This document shows positions 56,356-64,000 of a DNA stretch of 64,000 bases, one piece after another. The notes beneath the pieces were generated by a model that saw nothing but the letters and a program-made list of their open reading frames with translations, was not told where the DNA came from and searched no databases. This DNA is from Strigamia acuminata (lineage: Eukaryota > Arthropoda > Chilopoda > Geophilomorpha > Linotaeniidae). Every line of letters starts with the position of its first letter. Within the stretch, counting starts at the first letter, position 1. The stretch spans positions 15,810,001 through 15,874,000 of the forward strand of contig OX442316.1 in assembly GCA_949358305.1 (NCBI GenBank), in the 5' to 3' direction. The translations under genes were made by a program, and so were the position numbers.

Positions 56356-58641
56356 TTAATTGTCACAATGTCCGTCGGGGATACAACATTGGCAAGTTTG
56401 GTTCCAGAAAAGCGGTTGGCCGCAACTTCGGCTGCGCACGACTCCGCGCGAACATTCGTAGAATTTCCGGCAGTCCGAAAGATCCCGATAGAACCCATCG
56501 GTCATACACCTGTCCACTGCAATCAAACGTTAATTACCGTCAGAAAAATGTGCAATTATTCTTACCGGATAAAGAAACGGATTTGTCCTTTCCTTTTTCG
56601 CCCGATTCGCCGCTCAATTCGCTTTTGGCGGCATTTATCAAAGGGAAATAGCCAGCGCCACAAAAGGCCGCGAAATCGTCCTGATCTAAGGACCAGAATG
56701 AAATTCCCAGCAATTGTTGCTTGAGCACGTAGCGGCTTTTAGTTTGGATTGAAATTCGGTCGTTGTACGCGGCCCACTGCTGTTCCTTGAACGCGTACGC
56801 CCCCGTACGGCCTGCGGAATCGTGTACGTGGTACCAGTTGTCCCCGCACACCTTTGGGAATATTTTTTTAAGGTTATTTTGTGGTTTTGTGGGTTTTTTG
56901 GGTGTTTACTTCGTAGTAGGATAAGTATCCTTCGGTTTTTGTGAGTGCGCCTGGTTTTCCGGGGCCGATTGTGGCGCTTCCGATATCGTTTGTTGTTGCG
57001 TGTGCTAGTTTGTAGGATTTGGCGTAGGTTGCGATTCCTATTATGATTTTTTGCGGGTGTAGGCCGAGTTTGAGGAATGTTTGGACGGCTTTATCCTGTG
57101 GAAATTGAGAGATTGGTTTGGTGGTTTTTGTTTGGTGGTTTGGTAATTGATTGAGGCAGGAATTTGAGAGGAAACAGAATTTTTAAAAACTGTTTGAATT
57201 ACTTTTCACTAAAACAATTCAATTTTTCGATAAAATTTTAATTTTCACTTAAAATTTTAATTTTTCACTTAAAATTTTAATTTTTCACTTAAAATTTTAA
57301 TTTTTCACTTAAAATTTTAATTTTTTACTTAAAATTTTAATTTTTCACTAAAAATTTTAATTTTTCACTGAAAATTTTAATTTTTCACTGAAAATTTTAA
57401 TTTTTCACTGAAAATTTTAATTTTTCACTGAAAATTTTAATTTTTCACTGAAAATTTTAATTTTTCACTGAAAATTTTAATTTTTCACTGAAAATTTTAA
57501 TTTTTCACTGAAAATTTTAATTTTTCACTGAAAATTTTAATTTTTCACTGAAAATTTTAATTTTTCACTGAAAATTTTAATTTTTCACTGAAAATTTTAA
57601 TTTTTCACTGAAAATTTTCATTTTTTACTGAAAATTTTCATTCTTCACTTAAAATTTTCATCTTTCACTTAAAATTTTTATTTTTCACTTAAAATTTTAA
57701 TTTTTCAATGCTAAATTTTATTTTTCCAATTAAAAATTTCATTTGAAAATCTCACTAGAAAGTGACCTAAGAAAACTTACAACACTGTGTTCTTGTTCAT
57801 GCGCATACAACGGACTAATAAAATTCGTAACTCCTTCATAGTATCCATGAAAATCATAAGTCATCAAATGGACAAAATCTGCATACCTAAAATGACAATT
57901 TACAAGATTAAATGTACGAAAATTCCGAAACAACTAAAATCCAAATTACCGATTTATAATGTCAACATCGTAAGCCCCAACGATCGACGGATTCACAGCG
58001 AGATTTAACGTAAGAAGTAAATTATTAAACTGGAACTGAGTTTTACATTCCTTTATAAATGCCCCAAGATTTATCCTATCTTCGACCGACGGAAATTCCC
58101 AATGAATTTCCAAACCATCAAATCCGAATCCAGTGAGAAAATTAATCGCATGATCAATAAAATGGCGGCGCAACGTCGGCGTACTAATCAACTTCGAATA
58201 TTTCGATCCCTCGACTTTGCTTTGGCGACTGTCGAGAAATCCACCCAACCCCAAAAGAACTTTAAGTTTCGGATTATGGAATTTTATCGACGTCAATTTG
58301 ACGTAGAGTCCTAAAAGTTCAAAAATTCAAATTTCAAAATTCAAATTTCAAAAATTTTAAAAATTTCAAAATGCAAATTATTTTTCCTTACCCAATCCGC
58401 CATTAAAATCGAGATCAAGAGCGAGATTTTGCGGTTGAATTATATAGTTTTCTTCGCTTAATTCTGCGTAAGCATAAGTCAAATGAGTGCACAGAAACGG
58501 GTCGATTCGTTCGGGCTTAAAATTCGCTTCCTGCCTAAGAGCTGCCCAACTCGAATAATAACATTGTACGACTCCTCCTGGTTGTGTGTTGTTACTCGTT
58601 AAGACTCCACACAAAAGCAAAAAGACTAAAATACACTTCAT
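56356..58641 (-). CDS. GH18 chitinase-like protein with C-terminal CBM14 domain
   Basis: Exons 58641-58392, 58310-57950, 57886-57781, 57095-56910, 56851-56566 and 56516-56356 give 449 residues. It has a signal peptide (MKCILVFLLLCGVLTSN); GH18 strand VVQCYYSSWAALR; LKVLLGLGGF; the active-site strand GFGFDGLEIHWEFP (D148, E151, H153, E155); VHLMTYDFHGYYEG; GLHPQKIIIGIATYAKSYKL; and SFWSLDQDDFAAFCG. The last exon is a CBM14/peritrophin-A chitin-binding domain (CMTDGFYRDLSDCRKFYECS, then CGQPLFWNQTCQCC). The usual DGxDxDWE motif is changed to DGLEIHWE: the acid glutamate is kept but the two inner aspartates are Glu and His, so hydrolysis is probably weakened or lost. Secretion and chitin binding are inferred. 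Intron 57096-57780 is mostly a 20-bp minisatellite. Confidence 0.93.
57235..57715. repeat. 20-bp minisatellite in the chitinase intron
   Basis: About 24 copies of tttttcactgaaaattttaa, with exact 20-base spacing over most of the array and slight variants (cacttaaaa) at both edges. Confidence 0.97.
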
Positions 58642-58782
58642 GGCAAATCCCAGTGCAAGCTGGCGAAAAGCGAGCTGTGTTTGTGGCAAAATCGAATGTT
58701 TACATTTCTCTGTTTCGAATTCGTGCTTTTGTGGGGGGAATTTAGGATTTGGACTTTGATGGTTCGGTTTGTGTTTATTTAT

Positions 58783-60935
58783 TCAAAATTGTTCTAATAA
58801 TTTAAAGTGTAACATGATATCTCTTTCGTCGTTTTCGAAAAACATTTTTCGGTCTATTTGAGCGTTCAATTTTTTGAGGGTGTCGCTGAATATTTTCTCT
58901 TCCTTTTTCAACCACGGCCGATGGTGGTCGTTAATTTGGTACGGGGTTACGCAAACGTAGATTCTCACATCTGAAATTAAATTAATTTCATTTAGTGGTT
59001 TAGTGGTTTTAGACTACAAATTAATCAATTTTTTTTTAAATTTATTGGAGCATTGGATAAAAAAATTTGCTATTTTTTGCTATAAAATTGCAATTTTTGT
59101 TCTAAAATTGCAATTTTGACTCTAAAATTGCAATTTTGCCTCTAAAATTGCAATTTTGCCTCTAAAATTGCAATTTTGCCTCTGAAATTGCAATTTTTCA
59201 TTTAAGATTGCAATTTTTCATCGTTAATTTCAATTTTTTATTGAAAAATTCTAATTTTTTTCTATACCAAAAATCCAATTTTTTCTTAAAAGTTGCACAA
59301 ATTCACGTGAAAAATTGAATTTGTTGAAGAAAAATTGAATATTCTCTTAAAAAATTAATTTTTTCCTTAAAAAATTAAATTTTCCTTTAAAAATTTGAAT
59401 TTCATTTTAAAAATTTGAATTTCCCTTTAAGAATTTGAAGTTTTCCTTTAAAAATTTGAATTTCCTCAAAAAATTGAATTATCCGTCAAAAAATTGAATT
59501 ATCCCTCAAAAAATTAAATTTTACCTCAAAAAATTAAATTTTACCTCAAAAAATTAAATTTTACCTCAAAAAATTAAATTTTACCTCAAAAAATTAAATT
59601 TTACCTCAAAAAATTAAATTTTACCTCAAAAAATTGAATTTTATCTCAAAAAATTGAATTTTATCTCAAAAAATTGAATTTTATCTCAAAAAATTGAATT
59701 TTATCTCAAAAAATTGAATTTTATCTCAAAAAATTGAATTTTATCTCAAAAAATTGAATTTTATCTCAAAAAATGAATTTTATCTCAAAAAATTGAATTT
59801 TATCTCAAAAAATTGAATTTTATCTCAAAAAATTGAATTTTATCTCAAAAAATTGAATTTTATCTCAAAAAATTGAATTTTATCTCAAAAAATTGAATTT
59901 TATCTCAAAAAATTGAATTTAATCTCAAAAAATTGAATTTTATCTCAAAAAATTGAATTTCATCTCAAAAAATTAAATTTTATCCATCGAAATAAAACAT
60001 GTCAAATTTTGTTTTCATCATTTGCCTCATTTAATTAACACGATTATCGCTACCAAAAAAATCCCTCGTGTTTAAACATCACCCAACAACACTTTAAAAA
60101 AAAATCCATTTACCTAACGCCGCCAATCTCCTCAACAAATCCAAACTCGTGACCCACGTGTTCGAACCGCCAGGATTGCCTCCATCCAGCCAATAAAAAT
60201 CACTGATCGAACTCACAAACCGTCTCACTTCCTCATCACCCTCAGCCAAATGCAACTCGTGAACAATCTGATTGAGAACAACGCTCCCTTTGCTGAACCC
60301 GATCAAAACAACGGGAACTTCACTCTGCCTCCCAACGTCCACATCGCCGCGCGCACTCGCCAGTTCTCTCGCCGCCAACACACTTGCATTCGCCACCAAC
60401 ATACTCAGATGAACAATCGCATTGTAATTGGCACAATGACTCGGTGCACCCACAATGCTCGACTCAATAAAATTGTTGAAGCAGCTAAACGATTTCAAAT
60501 GCATTTGCGACGGTTTAATTATGTAAATGTCACTTTTGTCGAATCTGTTGCTCAGTATTTCTGCCGTGTTCATCAAATTCCAGCGCGAAAATCGATGGTT
60601 GTCTCGGTGCGATTCCATTTGTTCGGGATAATCCTAAAAATATGAAAAAAAATTCAGTTTTTTTGGGTTTTTTTGGGTTTTTTTTTCGATTTTACTTGAC
60701 TGTCGCCGCCGAAAAATACGACACGTGACTCCGGGGTGGTTGAATTTTTGCTTTTGCAGAAGATTATGTCGTTTTTGCGGTCGTTGAACCCCGGGACGGA
60801 TAATAAACGGAAAACTCGCGTGTTTTGACTGGTCGCCATTTGTCTAGGATTGTTGCAGATTATGCATGTTGCGGTTATTGTACTGAATACGTGGATGAAT
60901 GGTCGCCAGTAGATTTTTAAGTCACGGAAAATCAT
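58783..60935 (-). CDS. C2orf69: C2orf69 homologue (predicted hydrolase-fold protein)
   Basis: Three exons (60935-60696, 60633-60114, 58970-58783) give 315 residues (human C2orf69 385). Conserved blocks in order: FRLLSVPGFNDRKND; RVVFFGGDSQDYPEQM; WNLMNTAEILSNRF; HLKSFSCFNNFIESSIVGAP; the nucleophile-elbow motif VLIGFSKGSVVLNQIVHEL (GxSxG as GFSKG); DFYWLDGGNPGGSNTWVT; and the C-terminal VCVTPYQINDHHRPW. Human C2orf69 is linked to mitochondria. The hydrophobic N-terminal stretch (FIHVFSTITATCIICNN) could serve targeting, which is inference. The central low-complexity insert of the human protein is missing, explaining the shorter length. Intron 58971-60113 is mostly AT minisatellites. Divergent from MMADHC. 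Confidence 0.92.
59101..59190. repeat. 20-bp repeat in the C2orf69 intron
   Basis: About five copies of tctaaaattgcaattttgcc, grading into less regular AT units to 59460. Confidence 0.85.
59460..59990. repeat. 20-bp minisatellite in the C2orf69 intron
   Basis: About 26 copies of ttttatctcaaaaaattgaa, with an earlier sub-block of ttttacctcaaaaaattaaa. Spacing is 20 bases except for one 19-base unit near 59770. Confidence 0.97.
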
Positions 60936-61501
60936 GCGTTGAAGTTTGGGTGCGTTTATATTGAGAATAAAACGTTGGAATATAAAATACGAAGGTTTTA
61001 AGATCGAGTCGAGTCGGTGAGCGCTCTCGCTCTAGTGACTGATACTCGAACTAGTGCCAAATTTTACGCCAAACTATGGAGATAACAAAAAAAAAATTTT
61101 TAAAACGTATCAACGTGTTTTTTAATAATACTAATCAAATTAAAATTTTGTTCTGTTTAGAATTGACGAGTTTGTCGGAATTTTAGCAGAAGTACGACTA
61201 CAGTCCATAGATGTCGCCACCATTCAAACGGAAATGCGGAATTTGAGTTGGCTTCATCCGTGCTGTATTTTGACGTGATGCCAAAAGATATGTAAAATTG
61301 TATAATCAGTATATTGCAAAATGAAATAAAACCAGTAGTTTTTAGCGTCAACACGAACACAAACAATAAAAATCGCATTGCACGTACGTATTTGTGAATT
61401 ACAATGCGCACACTGGCCATTTTTTGACATTTCGTCTTTTTATTTCATTTCAGACTGACAACATCAGATATCTCATCCATTTATCTCATATAATTCTCAA
61501 A
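60936..61501. promoter_or_regulatory. divergent interval between C2orf69 and MMADHC
   Basis: About 565 bases between the two start codons. A minus-strand ATG at 61420 (MASVRIVIHKY, followed by GTACGT) could begin an alternative exon, but no acceptor joins it in frame to C2orf69. The plus-strand end carries AAAATGGCGGC, a YY1-type motif that overlaps the MMADHC start codon. Confidence 0.45.
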
Positions 61502-63149
61502 ATGGCGGCACGAGTAAAGATATAAATCATGCAAACGAGTGGAGAAATTATTTGTGTGTTTTTACCTTGCAGTTGATGAATAAAAGCCAACGGCTGGTCA
61601 CGTTCTGTCCAAATATGCGATCGGTATTGCAACGTTTGAGGACGTTTTCGTCGAGCGACAAACGGATCCCGCAGAGCAGTCAGATCGAGTTTGAAGAAGT
61701 GGAGGATGTAGATCTCGTTTTCTTGAGTTCAAACGAGAGAAAACGTCTTCCGTTGCCGGGAAATATCGGTTTCAGTAAACCGCTGATCAACAAAAAGGTG
61801 TTTTAAGTCGACTTTTGAGTGGAATCGACGGGGAAAGTGGAATTAATTTGGTAAAAAAAATTAGTTTTTGAAGGAGAAACAGATGATATATCGTGCGAAA
61901 TCGGATATACTCGGTGAGATCGTGGGCACAGATAGACACAAGGATGTGATTTTTCAAGCAATCGATAATGAAGTGGTCGAAGCTGGTGCCGAAACGACCG
62001 ACGCTTTGGACAAGTTGGAATGCGTAGCTCAAGAATGCCCTTCACTTATATTAGCAGGTTGAAAGTTATAGAGTTGGACAATTGTAATGTTTGATGCTCT
62101 TTTTGTCTAAAAGGAACCTAAAAATGCATTTTATATTTCATAAAATGCGTATTATGTGCCAGAAATGCATTTTTGTATGCAAAAAAATGCATTTTATATT
62201 CAAAAAATGCATATTATGTTCAAAAAAATGCATATTATGTTCAAAAAAATGCATATTATGTTCAAAAAAATGCATATTATGTTCAAAAAATGCATATTAT
62301 GTTCAAAAAAATGCATATTATGTTCAAAAAAATGCGTATTATGTTCAAAAAAATGCATATTATGTGCCAAAAGTGCATTTTATGTGCAAAAGATCCATTT
62401 CTTGGTAGGTACAGTGCAATCTATAAGCAAAAAATGCATTTCTCGGTTGGTTAGTGCAATTTATATGCAAAAAATGCATTTTAACTTAAGTTGTTTCATT
62501 TTTGGACCGAAAAAGTGCATTCATGTGCCAAAAAAAAGTTCTTTGCACTTGAAATGCATTTTCTATTCTTTTCTAAAATAATTTTTATTCTTTTTCCAGA
62601 ATTTGTGGACCTTTTCCCGGATTACAATATTGCCTCATTACCTTTCACAGTCTTAACACTAAGCCAGAAAACCAAAAAGGATATGAGCGAATGGAACGAA
62701 GAGGTAGACACGGAACGAGAGGAACTCATGACAAATGTACATAACACCGATTTCATGAAAATTACACGATCTAATGATTATTTCTTACAGTTTGTAAGCG
62801 TAGCTGAAAAAATGTGCGAAACTTTACGCATCGCTGGATTTTGGGCCGATTTTATCGATCCGTTCTCCGGAAAACCCGTACGATTTGTTTTTTACGTTTT
62901 TCGTGTTTATTCTGGAAAATAAATTAACTCTGATTATGTTTAATTTAGTTTTTGGGACCGCACACAAACGCCACCATGTTTGAAACGGATGAACGCTACG
63001 GCTATTTTGGATTTACGGTAGAAGACTTGGGATGTTGCAAAGTGATTAAACATCATCTGTGGGGTTCGCACGCTTTTGTTGGCTGTATATTTACAAATGC
63101 ACCTGTTAATGATCCGTTTTTGAAATCGTTGCTTTCGGCTGGTAAATGA
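61502..63149 (+). CDS. MMADHC: MMADHC, cobalamin-trafficking protein CblD
   Basis: MMADHC works with MMACHC to route cobalamin to cytosolic methionine synthase and mitochondrial methylmalonyl-CoA mutase. Exons 61502-61513, 61573-61797, 61865-62057, 62600-62736, 62791-62877 and 62949-63149 give 284 residues (human 296). The 12-base first exon (MAAR) and [18 protein letters not shown] form a mitochondrial-type leader matching human MANVLCNRARLVSYLPGF. Later landmarks are [82 protein letters not shown] and [20 protein letters not shown]. The stretch 62737-62790 reads as open frame but is best treated as a 54-base intron, since its removal aligns [13 protein letters not shown] with human LEKFINGAKEIC. 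Confidence 0.94.
62175..62365. repeat. 21-bp tandem repeat in an MMADHC intron
   Basis: About nine copies of tatgttcaaaaaaatgcata, 20-21 bases apart, within the intron 62058-62599. Three apparent open frames here are products of the repeat. Confidence 0.95.
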
Positions 63150-63412
63150 TGAGACTGAATTTAAAATTTTTAGTTTATATTTTTAATTTTACTAGTAAAA
63201 AATTTAAATAATGTATAATATCTCAAAATAATGATGTGTATTAATTATGAACGTGTGTAATGAGTCAAAGTTGCGCGGAACAAGTTGAAAATAAAATTTT
63301 ATTTTGACACTTGAAAAATGGTGATCGAATTTTATCCTAGTAATAGTAAATGAAGTCGTTTAAACAAATGTAAATCGTTTGTTTTACATGTAAAATGACT
63401 GACAATTGTCGG

Positions 63413-63780
63413 TTTTAGATGTAAAACGAGTGAATCGTTGTTTTTTTTATGTAAAATACGAGTAAATCGTTGATTTTAAATGTAAAATACGAGTAAATCG
63501 TTGATTTTAAATGTAAAATACGAGTAAATCGTTGATTTTAAATGTAAAATACGAGTAAATCGTTGATTTTAGATGTAAAATACGAGTAAATCGTTGATTT
63601 TAGATGTAAAATACGAGTAAATCGTTGATTTTAGATGTAAAATACGAGTAAATCGTTGATTTTAGATGTAAAATACGAGTAAATCGTTGATTTTTAGATG
63701 TAAAATACAAGTAAATCGTTGATTTTAAATGTAAAATACGAGTAAATCGTTGATTTTAGAAGTAAAATACGAATAAAACG
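63413..63780. repeat. 31-bp minisatellite downstream of MMADHC
   Basis: About eleven copies of a 31-base unit (gttgattttagatgtaaaat plus acgagtaaatc), with a few 30-32 base variants. It lies about 260 bases after the MMADHC stop codon. From 63790 to the window end nothing further is recognised. Confidence 0.95.
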
Positions 63781-64000
63781 TTATAAACTTTATTTACACG
63801 TAAAAAAAGCAATTTCACCACACGTAATAATTGAATTACACTTATTAAACCACTTTATTATCATGTTCATTGTCGATTTTTACATTTACATGCAAAGAAA
63901 ATCACGTTTGGTGGCGCGTTTTGCGCCATTTTGAAAATGTTTAAAAACGTTCAAAGAAATGCACACTTTTTGGCGAATTTATAATTTATTATTTCATAAT

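Noticed and set aside
62091-62581. Three overlapping frames rich in CILCSKK or AYYVQKN
   Set aside because: All come from the 21-bp tandem repeat in the MMADHC intron; no frame continues into the flanking exons.
3422-63780. CRISPR-like interpretation of the regular arrays
   Set aside because: Units are contiguous tandem copies without unique spacers, and the host is a eukaryote.

Overview
This is nuclear DNA of an animal, very probably an arthropod. It is AT-rich. The genes are spliced, mostly through introns of about 55-70 bases, with a few long introns filled with repeats. Several promoters pair a TATA box with a TCAGT-type initiator. Many small terminal-inverted-repeat elements are present. 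I cannot place the species. All gene models below were built by hand from reading frame, splice sites and intron phase, and from remembered human orthologues.

Left part (1-8.6 kb) is dense: the 3' end of gamma-tubulin (+), then UMAD1 (-), RPA3 (+) and MIOS (-). The UMAD1-RPA3-MIOS order and orientation is the same as on human 7p21.3. MIOS reconstructs in full (23 coding exons for the 868-residue core, plus a possible N-terminal extension). Two of its introns carry minor-spliceosome (U12) signals.

Middle-left (8.6-27.7 kb) is one large inositol hexakisphosphate kinase gene (IP6K, -). Its third and fourth coding exons are joined by another U12-type intron. Its long introns and flanks hold nested MITEs and 5S-rRNA-like fragments. 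It probably shares a divergent promoter region with SDA1.

Centre (27.7-34.5 kb): SDA1 (+, ribosome biogenesis), a ZSWIM2-like SWIM/RING ubiquitin ligase (+), and a single-exon leucine-rich-repeat gene with a BC-box-like N terminus (+).

Centre-right (34.5-56.3 kb) is a rearranged accessory region. Four tandem paralogues (-) of an unrecognised, cysteine-containing secreted protein are embedded in segmental duplications, fold-back elements and an LTR-like structured element. Broken pieces of ZSWIM2 and of the neighbouring chitinase gene bracket the array. This suggests the array expanded inside a duplicated ZSWIM2-chitinase junction. One paralogue has a stop codon, and two share a 13-base insertion that changes the reading frame.

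Right end (56.3-64 kb): a G18-family chitinase-like gene with a C-terminal chitin-binding domain (-), a C2orf69 homologue (-) and MMADHC, a cobalamin-trafficking gene (+). Their introns and flanks contain A/T-tract minisatellites of 20, 20, 21 and 31 bases. Similar arrays across the window have periods of 20-22 or 29-32 bases, close to two or three DNA helical turns.
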